From a virus, in the IMG/VR virus record IMGVR_UViG_3300037189_026716, positions 1 to 32,950 of that record: DNA of 32,950 nucleotides. One strand, given 5' to 3'. A model generated the notes under the pieces. That model worked only from the letters and a program-made list of their open reading frames with translations. It made no database searches and had not been told where the DNA came from. Shown in pieces: positions 10,482 to 17,581 of the stretch. The number at the start of each line of letters is the position of its first letter. Position 1 is the first letter of the stretch. Both the position numbers and the translations under genes were made by a program.

Positions 10482-10687
10482 TGATCAGTTCTGAATTGAT
10501 TGAGGAAGTTGCCAAGACCATTTATTGCGATAGCTACACGCAATACGGGACTTGCACACCAGAACACTGGAAAAGAACCAGCGAAGTCCAACGGAATTTT
10601 TGCCGAGGTCAGGCGCGAGCCGTGCTGGACCTTCTTGTTTCAAAGAAACTGCTCGTCACTCCAGTTGGGATAAATCTGCTCAAATAA
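10481..10687 (+). CDS. Small conserved-looking protein of unknown function
   Basis: A 68-residue protein starts at the ATG that overlaps the acyl carrier protein stop (TGATG). I do not recognise it. It has three Cys (about residues 16, 25 and 41), an N-terminal helix (SSELIEEVAKTIY), a central basic stretch around HWKRTSEVQRNFCRGQ, and a helix ARAVLDLLVSKKLL. This is the sort of compact helical protein common in T4-like accessory regions. Coupled translation and matching codon use make it a probable gene. No function can be given from the sequence. Confidence 0.7.
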   Translation: MISSELIEEVAKTIYCDSYTQYGTCTPEHWKRTSEVQRNFCRGQARAVLDLLVSKKLLVTPVGINLLK

Positions 10688-10716
10688 ATATCCCGTGAAC
10701 TGGTAACGGAAATGAA

Positions 10717-11211
10717 ATGAAAATAACCATCAAGGGTCGGTATTTTTCTGATGAAAAGCGCCAATTGATGATTGATTTCACCGAATGGTGCGGACACAAG
10801 CTGATCAGCCGTCAGATGCAGAGAAACATGTCAGTGATCATACACATCGTTGGTCCAAAGATGTTTGATCAGGATAGACAGTACGGCCTTACTGATATCA
10901 ACGAGGACGATGATTGGGATCGTCCAAGAAATTTCATCATCAAGATAACCAATAGATTTGCCATCCTACGAAGCCTCATGATCCTTGCACATGAGATGGT
11001 CCATGTCAAACAGCATGCTAAAAAAGAGCTGTCATTCTGCGGAAAAACCGGAAAACCAAAATGGCATGGCAGCAAGATACCAGACGATGAGCTAGACTAT
11101 TGGGATCTACCATGGGAAATCGAAGCCCATGGTAGGGAAAAAGGCTTGGTGTACCAATGGGCCGTTGATCGCGGTCACCATTCAAAACCGTGGCTAAAGG
11201 AAGTGTTCTAA
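10717..11211 (+). CDS. Zinc metalloprotease-like protein (HExxH, SprT-like)
   Basis: This 164-residue protein has the zincin motif HEMVH at residues 92-96 in the hydrophobic helix LRSLMILAHEMVHVKQHAKK. A later LPWEIEAHGRE segment (residues 131-141) contains a Glu (E136) that suits a third zinc ligand. The order matches small SprT-like or related phage metalloproteases. The catalytic Glu is E93. Its substrate is unknown; SprT-like enzymes in cells cut DNA-protein crosslinks, and phage versions have no settled role. A short gap separates it from the preceding small gene and a GGAA lies just before the ATG. There is no signal peptide, so it is likely cytoplasmic. The zincin call is firm, the SprT assignment tentative. 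Confidence 0.75.
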   Translation: MKITIKGRYFSDEKRQLMIDFTEWCGHKLISRQMQRNMSVIIHIVGPKMFDQDRQYGLTDINEDDDWDRPRNFIIKITNRFAILRSLMILAHEMVHVKQHAKKELSFCGKTGKPKWHGSKIPDDELDYWDLPWEIEAHGREKGLVYQWAVDRGHHSKPWLKEVF

Positions 11212-11238
11212 CTACGATCAAGTCCTCGAAATGATCGG

Positions 11239-11266
11239 TTGACAGCACAATGCAACGTGTTAGTAT
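11239..11266 (+). promoter_or_regulatory. Sigma70-type promoter upstream of the HARP-like gene
   Basis: A perfect -35 (TTGACA, 11239-11244) is followed after 16 bases by TAGTAT (11261-11266). It lies between the metalloprotease stop and the chosen ATG at 11293. The TTG at 11239 opens the reading frame but is better read as the -35 box than as a start codon. Confidence 0.55.
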
Positions 11267-11292
11267 CTGTCATGACCAACGAGGACCATACT

Positions 11293-12003
11293 ATGACATC
11301 ATGGACCACGGACGCCAATTCGCCAAACACGGCCGAACGCATGATACAACAACTTGCTGGGGTGTGTAATCACGCTAGCACCTTGGACGGTTCTGGATTT
11401 TCCAGACTGGACTCAGCGTTTGGGCACTCATTGGCCCAGCAAGCATCCAACAATCGCGCATGGAGCGTTAAGCAGGCCACAGCAGCATTGAAGTTGCTTC
11501 GAAAATATCAGCGCCAGCTAGGCGGGCAAGATTTCATGGACAACTGGCTGCAATCTCCGATCTTTTGCCAAAAACCAATCGATCCGCTTGAACGCACAAC
11601 AACGGATGCAACTGCTGATCGAAAACTGGTCAGTAGCCAAAGCGACGCGTTGTTTATCTTTCGATATGATGCCCAGGTGGTACAGTCTATTAAAACTGAT
11701 CTCAAAGGAGAGCACGGCGGCAAAAAGTTTTGGGCATCATGGCATCCGGACAAAAAATGCTGGTCAGTACCGGTAAATGAGACCAGCATCGCACCCATCA
11801 TGGATGTTGCTGAACGATTTGGATTTGACGTCGAACAGCGATTCATCGACTACTTGGAAAAAATCCAAGAAAAGACGCAGGAAAGCCGCACCCTGTTGTC
11901 GTTGAACGACAACAGGCATGTGGTAGTGGTATCAGACAAAATCATGATCTCGGTCGCCGATGCGGCCATTCTCGAGGAATTTGAAAATGCACTCAACGAT
12001 TAA
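11293..12003 (+). CDS. HARP-domain-like accessory protein next to an SNF2 helicase
   Basis: This 236-residue protein starts at the ATG with a GAGG ribosome site eight bases upstream (11281-11284). Two earlier in-frame starts are less likely. The N-terminal half is helical (an RMIQQLAGVCNHAST segment and a helix LKLLRKYQRQLGG). The second half resembles the HARP domain of SMARCAL1-type annealing helicases: a FIFRYDAQVVQSIKTDLKGE stretch, then FWASWHPDKKCWSVPVNE and a helix ending RFGFDVE. In those enzymes the domain binds forked DNA and is fused to the SNF2 motor; here it is a separate gene two positions upstream. I infer that it loads or directs the helicase. The similarity is by eye, so it needs a profile test. 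Confidence 0.65.
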   Translation: MTSWTTDANSPNTAERMIQQLAGVCNHASTLDGSGFSRLDSAFGHSLAQQASNNRAWSVKQATAALKLLRKYQRQLGGQDFMDNWLQSPIFCQKPIDPLERTTTDATADRKLVSSQSDALFIFRYDAQVVQSIKTDLKGEHGGKKFWASWHPDKKCWSVPVNETSIAPIMDVAERFGFDVEQRFIDYLEKIQEKTQESRTLLSLNDNRHVVVVSDKIMISVADAAILEEFENALND

Positions 12004-12268
12004 TTCATACGACGACCGAGACACGCTGATCCAGATGTTCGACGAACTCGGCGTTCGGCACGGAGAAACCTTCGATGACGGACGCCGTTGGTGCGGAGTG
12101 TGTGAAACTCCTCGTTTCGCACGTTCAAAGGAAGCCGTCGTAACCTGGTTGGACAAGGTCTGTCCAGACTGCCACGCTGTATGGCCCGAATATGTTGAGG
12201 AATTTATCTCCGGGATCGTTGACGACGATGAAGACCTGGACGAATTTTCTCCGCATGTGATCAACTAA
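11987..12268 (+). CDS. Small acidic protein with two Cys pairs (zinc-ribbon-like), unknown
   Basis: This 93-residue protein starts at an ATG that overlaps the previous gene by 17 bases, with GAGGA at 11974-11978 as ribosome site inside that gene. It has WCGVC in the middle and CPDC about 30 residues later, with basic residues between them, so a small zinc-binding domain is likely. The C-terminus is very acidic (GIVDDDEDLDEF). A weak promoter for the helicase follows it. The arrangement HARP-like, Cys-pair protein, SNF2 suggests a shared role in DNA handling, but no function is established. Confidence 0.75.
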   Translation: MHSTINSYDDRDTLIQMFDELGVRHGETFDDGRRWCGVCETPRFARSKEAVVTWLDKVCPDCHAVWPEYVEEFISGIVDDDEDLDEFSPHVIN

Positions 12269-12274
12269 ATTCGC

Positions 12275-12303
12275 TTGACCGAACTCACAAGATCTGCTAG
12301 TTT
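12275..12303 (+). promoter_or_regulatory. Weak sigma70-type promoter upstream of the SNF2 helicase
   Basis: TTGACC (12275-12280) and TAGTTT (12298-12303) are separated by 17 bases. The -10 match is poor, but the layout resembles the promoter at 11239. A strong ribosome site (GGGGAG) and the helicase ATG at 12333 follow. Confidence 0.35.
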
Positions 12304-12332
12304 ACAGGCTCAAACAAGGGGAGCAGTTCAAT

Positions 12333-13937
12333 ATGCTTTCGGTTAATGCTACCGTTGAAAACACACGCAAGGTATTGAGGATCGCTACCAAGCACGGCTT
12401 GAAGGTCGATCCGCAAATCCATGAGGTCTTGAACAGCATACCGCGCGTGCGATGCATCCCAGGTTTTAAGTTCGAGCTCAAGGATTTCCAAGCCGACGGC
12501 GTTGCCTGGCTAGAAAGCCAGCTTGGCACTGGGCTGCTTGCGGACGAACAGGGCACCGGTAAGACCGTCCAAGTCATGGCTTACGCCCACAAGAATCATA
12601 TGTTCCCCATGTTGGTGGTGTGTCCAAACACGTTGAAATACAACTGGCGAAATGAGATCATCGCCATGACCGGCCAGACATATCGCATCAACATCATTGG
12701 TAAAGTTTACAGCCGGCGCCAGACCGAAAAGCGTGCATTACGGCATCCCAACGTGGTGTACAGCAAGGTGCCCGAAAACGGCTGCGACATCTACATCATC
12801 AACTATGATATCCTGGCTGCCAACGTGGATGCGCTTGAAGCGCTGAATCTACGGTTCATGGCCGTGGATGAAAGCCACAAGATCAAGAATCCGGACGCCA
12901 AGCGCACCAAGGCCTATACACGCCTTGCCATTGGCGAGATCGATGAAAAAAAGGCAGGGCGGTACGAAACCGTCAAGATCGGTCAAGGCGTTCAAAAGGT
13001 CGTGCTGATGAGTGGAACACCGATGGTGAACCGTCCCAAGGAGCTGTGGACCACCGTGCGTAGCATTGGTAGCTGGGTGCCGGAATTCAGCAAATGGAGT
13101 CGATTTGGATTCCGCTATTGTAATCCAAAGAATAACGGATACGGCTGGGATTTCAATGGTGCTAGCAACATCGACGAGCTCAATGGATTGCTAGCGCAGC
13201 ACATCATGCTGCGCCGCCTCAAGGTAGACGTTCTCAAGGATCTGCCGCCCAAGGTGTACCGCACCATTCCGCTGGATTTTGATCGCAGGGAATACGACAA
13301 GGTCGAATCCGCATTCAACGGTATTAATTGGAAGGCAGGGATGGAGACCATCATCCGCATGGGCGGAAATGCGCCCAAGAGTGATGATGCTATCGTTGCC
13401 ATCCAAAAGTTGCGCGAGATTGCAGCTTATGCCAAGCTGGATTCTACCATCGAGTGGATCCGAGACTACACCGAGGAAGGCGAGAAGATCGTTGTTTTCG
13501 CACATAATCGGTTAGTGATCGACACCATCCGAGATTCGCTTGAAAATGAAGAGGACTACCAGGGCGCGGTTGGTGTCATCTACGGCGGCATCAAGGACGA
13601 AGCACGGGCCGATGCTGTGCTGGCGTTCCAGGAGGACCCAACGGTCCGTGTGATCCTCGTGGGTATCACCGCTGGCGGATTTGGTCTCACGCTTACTGCG
13701 GCCAAGGCGGTGGCGTTTGTCCAGCTCCCCTGGACACCAGGTGAGATCAGCCAGTGCGCGGATCGCATTCACCGCATCGGGCAGGTTGCCGACACCGTAA
13801 CAGTATTCAACCTTGTTGCCGAAGGAACCGTCGAAGAAGAGATGGCCGACATGTTGATCAGCAAGGGGCAGGTTCTCGATGCGGTTCTTGATGCCGGGCG
13901 GGCGGTTAATACCCTGGATCTAAAGGTGTCTGCTTAA
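12333..13937 (+). CDS. SNF2-family helicase (SMARCAL1/UvsW-like DNA translocase)
   Basis: A 534-residue superfamily 2 motor. Motif I is DEQGTGKT (residues 71-78), motif II is DESHKIKN (179-186), and motif III LMSGTP follows. Motifs V and VI lie in the C-terminal lobe, where GGFGLTLTAAKAVAFVQLPW leads to QCADRIHRIGQ. The GFKFELKDFQADGVAWLESQ segment is the Q-motif region. Such proteins anneal or regress forked DNA; T4 UvsW does this job during recombination-dependent replication but belongs to another branch. The family resemblance is closest to SNF2 annealing helicases. Base use is visibly more GC-rich than the flanking small genes. The stop overlaps that of gp5 on the opposite strand. The upstream HARP-like protein is a probable partner. 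Confidence 0.92.
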   Translation: MLSVNATVENTRKVLRIATKHGLKVDPQIHEVLNSIPRVRCIPGFKFELKDFQADGVAWLESQLGTGLLADEQGTGKTVQVMAYAHKNHMFPMLVVCPNTLKYNWRNEIIAMTGQTYRINIIGKVYSRRQTEKRALRHPNVVYSKVPENGCDIYIINYDILAANVDALEALNLRFMAVDESHKIKNPDAKRTKAYTRLAIGEIDEKKAGRYETVKIGQGVQKVVLMSGTPMVNRPKELWTTVRSIGSWVPEFSKWSRFGFRYCNPKNNGYGWDFNGASNIDELNGLLAQHIMLRRLKVDVLKDLPPKVYRTIPLDFDRREYDKVESAFNGINWKAGMETIIRMGGNAPKSDDAIVAIQKLREIAAYAKLDSTIEWIRDYTEEGEKIVVFAHNRLVIDTIRDSLENEEDYQGAVGVIYGGIKDEARADAVLAFQEDPTVRVILVGITAGGFGLTLTAAKAVAFVQLPWTPGEISQCADRIHRIGQVADTVTVFNLVAEGTVEEEMADMLISKGQVLDAVLDAGRAVNTLDLKVSA

Positions 13938-16900
13938 CCGGTCGGGCCAGTAACTGCCAACGGTGCAGTTGACATGATGGTAACTCCGGTTGGACCAGTT
14001 ACCTGTCGAAGTCCGTCTGTGTAGCTGCCAATGAGATCTGACTGGCTCTCTCCGCCGCGGAAATCCGTTGCTGGTCCAGATATAAAGTTTATGATCTCAG
14101 CCCGGCGTCTCAACACCAAGCCGGGCAGTACCTGACCAACGGCGTTAACAGTATGCTGCATCCATGTATTTGGTACCTTTGAGAGGTTGTTTTCATTGAA
14201 ATTTTTCAGCGCATCTGAGCGTTTAAAATTGTTTTCGCCGATGTTGAATGCCAGGCTACAAAACATGTCGTATTGTGTCTGGCTAACTCCCTGTGTAATT
14301 TCTGGACGAACCCATTGTTGAACGACTTGTATGTCCTGATCAAACAATTCGTTAATCTGTTGTTGGGTCAGAGGTGCATTCAATTGCACATTGTCGCTAC
14401 CAATCCTAATAGTCTGGGCAGAGAGTTCCTCAGGTGTTAGCGTATGTCCATAGCCAATTTCTTGCTTCGGTGGGTTACCTACCTCTATCGGACGATAGCT
14501 ACCGTTTTCCCTGGAAACTATGAACTGTCGACCTTCATCGCTTAGAACCAAGCTGTTGGATGTCATAACGTTAGCCCGTCCGATCAACGTTGCCTCGTAT
14601 CTATACAGCGGCTGATTCCTAGAATTGTACGCAACTCCGCGATAGACCGCCGGCGGCATGTCACTGCGCGGGCTACCATATATGTCAAGAGGTGCATTGC
14701 TGTTTAGCGCTATTTCGCCATCTCGAAGACCAGTGTTGTTATTGATTTGCGTGGAATCACGTAGATTCTGGAAGTTACGTCCGCCGTGATTTTCATAGGG
14801 CTCGTGATGTGGCAAGTGGGGTAGTATCGTATCGGTTAGCACCACCACCGCATTGCCAAGGGAATTGAGAACTATGTCAGACTGCGGACGGCTGGCAGGT
14901 CCTTCTGCCAGCGCAGCAGCGGTAGCAGGTGGCGGTGGAGCGCCATTGAGATCTATCCTAGGCCCGTTGATGTTGATCTGACCGGCAGCACCGACAGTCC
15001 ACGCGCCTCTTGCCGATTCGTGAACAAAGCCGCCAGCAGCCCTGTTGATGTTCTGTCCGGCTGAATCAAACAGATTATTTCCTGCCAACCGATGCATGTC
15101 CTTGGCCGAAGTTATGAACATGTGCTGCTCAGACAAAAGGTGCATGCTGTTTCGGCTTTGCATCTTAATGTACCCGCCAACAACGGTAGTGTCAGGTGAG
15201 CTCAGCGGTTGGTCCTGGGCTGATGCACGGGTGGTATCGTTAACACCGCGCGTATATCCGTCGACCTCCCTGCCGCCAGCACCTATGCCCGCCAACTCAG
15301 GGCGGTTGCGGAACAAGTTAGCTTCGTTTCGGCGTCGCCTTGTTAGATCGGTTCCGTCCGATGCCCTGGTTATGGTTTGTTCAATCAGTGCTGCGGCGCT
15401 TTCTATGTCCCGTTGATTGACGAAATTGCTTAATCCTGCATCACGTAATCTTCCTAGACCACCACCTCCTGCGTTGTAACAAAAGCTGATCATTGATGCT
15501 TTTTGATACGGACCGAGCTGATCGTAGGTACCTCGTAAAACATTTTGTGCAGTTTGTTCGTACTTACGTAGATCAACCTGGAATATGCCCTCTGCCTGTT
15601 CAGCATTACATGTGGTATTTTCTCCATAGGTGCCAACGATCGGTACCTGTCCGGCAAAACCGGCATCGATATATGCCCGTTGCCTGCTTCTAGACGACAG
15701 CTCGTTCATGCCCATGTTATGGCCGAAGGCAATTGCATAGTTTATCGACTGGCGAGGCGGATCGCGATACGCTCGCAGCGACGGTTGGCCTCGACCTTCT
15801 TCCTGTTTGATAAACTGCGATGCAATGGAGATGTAGTTGAGATTTTCACTAGCTCCGGTTGCACTTGTGGGTGAAGCAGCCGCACCAGGAGCAACCGGGC
15901 CAGTTGGTCCAGTTTGTTGCGATTGTATGGTCGCAGGGGTTGTTGCGTTTTGACCGCGCAATCTCTGCACTTCTGTATTAGCAGCTGATTCCAAATACAA
16001 CATTGCCCGCATCTCTGCCGGGGTATAAAGGCTTGGATTGGCCCGCCCAAACTCAACCGCAGATCTATACTGGGCTGCTTTAGCTTCAGCATCCTCCAGC
16101 GACCTAAAGGTACCCGTATTATATGGTCCATATGGCGTTTGGCCAACACCTCCGGCGCTTGCACCAGTTACACCGTTAACTACCGCATCCGGCGACGGTA
16201 TGCACAAGGCCCGCGCATCATTGGCCACCAGCGCGTAATCCCTGGGATGCAGATTATCCGACGACGGGTATCGGCTGAGATTAAGGGTCTTATCCCCCTT
16301 GCTGTCAGCAAATGTTTTAACCGTTGCTTTCAACACATCGTCGTATGGTAGCAGCCAAATATAATTATTAGATGCTAGAGAAGTTCGAATTGAATCGAGG
16401 TTAGACGTTAATGTTGATTGATTTCCCTGTGGCCCGTCATTGCTACCAACGCTGAGTATGGCATTCACGGAATTTTGAATGCTGGTGTTTTCCCTAACCC
16501 GTACGGCAATCTCCGTTGACGATTCGCCTACCACGGCTGATACTACCGCGCCTTCTATTCTGGAGCCAACTCCCTGTGCAATGCTGTCTCCGACCACAAC
16601 AATGTTACCAGTTGCTGGCAGCGACGGTGGCGGGACACCAGCCGTAGACGATACTCCCGCAGTTGTCGGTTTTCCGCGAGCACGCATGTTAATGTCACGA
16701 CCAGCTTCAATGTTAACATCTAGGTCGCCCCGTATGTTAATGCTGCCCTGGCTCCTCAAGGTGATATCATCCTGTGCATAGATGTCAACCTTGCCAGTTG
16801 CATCCATGCTGATCCAGTTCTTACCATCAACGCTGTTTAGATAGATAAATCCAGACGTGTCGTTAATCATGATTTGAGCGCCGCTTTGCGTTCTAAATCT

Positions 16901-17569
16901 GATGTAGTTATTGGTAGGACTGTCATCGAACACCATTTGGCTACCGCCCGGTGTTAATATACCGTAAATCGAATTAGCCGGTTCGGCCCTGCGGGCACCA
17001 CTGTCACTGACTCCTCTTATGGTATCAACGTTTAATCCCTGCCTTAAGAGACCCTCGGCCAATGGAGAATATTCCGGTCTTACCGGATTATTTAAATTGG
17101 TGTTAACAACTTTCTTGTTGTATTCGGCAACTGGAGTGCTAGCAGTGCTGTCTTGCCCGGGCAATCCAGGCACCATGTGGTTCATGTTTTGCTGGTATAA
17201 ACACCCTAGCCATATTCCTCTAGCCGGATCCCCATTGATGAATGCGCAAACTACCTCGTTGTTCACATCTGGCGGTATGAACCACATGCCGTAGCTTTTT
17301 TGCGTGCCTGCAAAGGTGTTTTCGTTTTTATTGTCATAAATGCTAGTCGCACCAGCAAACGGTGAACAGTAGCTAACGATGAACCAACCATTTTCGTCAT
17401 TTGGGTCACCGTTGAGTTCTGGTATCCAGACCTTCAGTCGGCCCATGCGTAGAACATCATCAGCTACCTTGATAAATCCAACATAAAATTTGTCCTGCAA
17501 GGTTCCTCGGCCAGGAAGCTCAAGATCATAGCTGCGCGGAGCATTGATGTGTCTTGTTAGGGTTACCAT
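13934..17569 (-). CDS. 5: Giant gp5-like baseplate spike with SGNH hydrolase and two lysozyme-like domains
   Basis: This 1211-residue protein is a multi-enzyme version of T4 gp5 (575 residues). The N-terminal OB-fold region (to about residue 130) contains GRLKVWIPELNGDPNDENGW. A beta-prism-like repeat region (to about 300) ends in SINIRGDLDVNIEAGRDINM. An SGNH/GDSL hydrolase follows: GDSIAQGVG (near 328), GSND (near 375) and DNLHPRD (near 440), matching the catalytic Ser, Asn and Asp-His blocks. A first GH24 lysozyme-like domain spans about 583-745 (FIKQEEGRG, AFGHNMG, SFCYNAGGG). A second spike-type segment follows, then a second lysozyme-like domain (about 1005-1165: SDEGRQFIVSREN, EIGYGHTLT, LAFNIGENNF). 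Both have unusual residues at the T4 Thr26 position. AAGGA lies before the ATG. It would cut the cell wall during infection. Confidence 0.9.
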   Translation of the reverse strand: MVTLTRHINAPRSYDLELPGRGTLQDKFYVGFIKVADDVLRMGRLKVWIPELNGDPNDENGWFIVSYCSPFAGATSIYDNKNENTFAGTQKSYGMWFIPPDVNNEVVCAFINGDPARGIWLGCLYQQNMNHMVPGLPGQDSTASTPVAEYNKKVVNTNLNNPVRPEYSPLAEGLLRQGLNVDTIRGVSDSGARRAEPANSIYGILTPGGSQMVFDDSPTNNYIRFRTQSGAQIMINDTSGFIYLNSVDGKNWISMDATGKVDIYAQDDITLRSQGSINIRGDLDVNIEAGRDINMRARGKPTTAGVSSTAGVPPPSLPATGNIVVVGDSIAQGVGSRIEGAVVSAVVGESSTEIAVRVRENTSIQNSVNAILSVGSNDGPQGNQSTLTSNLDSIRTSLASNNYIWLLPYDDVLKATVKTFADSKGDKTLNLSRYPSSDNLHPRDYALVANDARALCIPSPDAVVNGVTGASAGGVGQTPYGPYNTGTFRSLEDAEAKAAQYRSAVEFGRANPSLYTPAEMRAMLYLESAANTEVQRLRGQNATTPATIQSQQTGPTGPVAPGAAASPTSATGASENLNYISIASQFIKQEEGRGQPSLRAYRDPPRQSINYAIAFGHNMGMNELSSRSRQRAYIDAGFAGQVPIVGTYGENTTCNAEQAEGIFQVDLRKYEQTAQNVLRGTYDQLGPYQKASMISFCYNAGGGGLGRLRDAGLSNFVNQRDIESAAALIEQTITRASDGTDLTRRRRNEANLFRNRPELAGIGAGGREVDGYTRGVNDTTRASAQDQPLSSPDTTVVGGYIKMQSRNSMHLLSEQHMFITSAKDMHRLAGNNLFDSAGQNINRAAGGFVHESARGAWTVGAAGQININGPRIDLNGAPPPPATAAALAEGPASRPQSDIVLNSLGNAVVVLTDTILPHLPHHEPYENHGGRNFQNLRDSTQINNNTGLRDGEIALNSNAPLDIYGSPRSDMPPAVYRGVAYNSRNQPLYRYEATLIGRANVMTSNSLVLSDEGRQFIVSRENGSYRPIEVGNPPKQEIGYGHTLTPEELSAQTIRIGSDNVQLNAPLTQQQINELFDQDIQVVQQWVRPEITQGVSQTQYDMFCSLAFNIGENNFKRSDALKNFNENNLSKVPNTWMQHTVNAVGQVLPGLVLRRRAEIINFISGPATDFRGGESQSDLIGSYTDGLRQVTGPTGVTIMSTAPLAVTGPTG

Positions 17570-17581
17570 GATATTCCTTGG

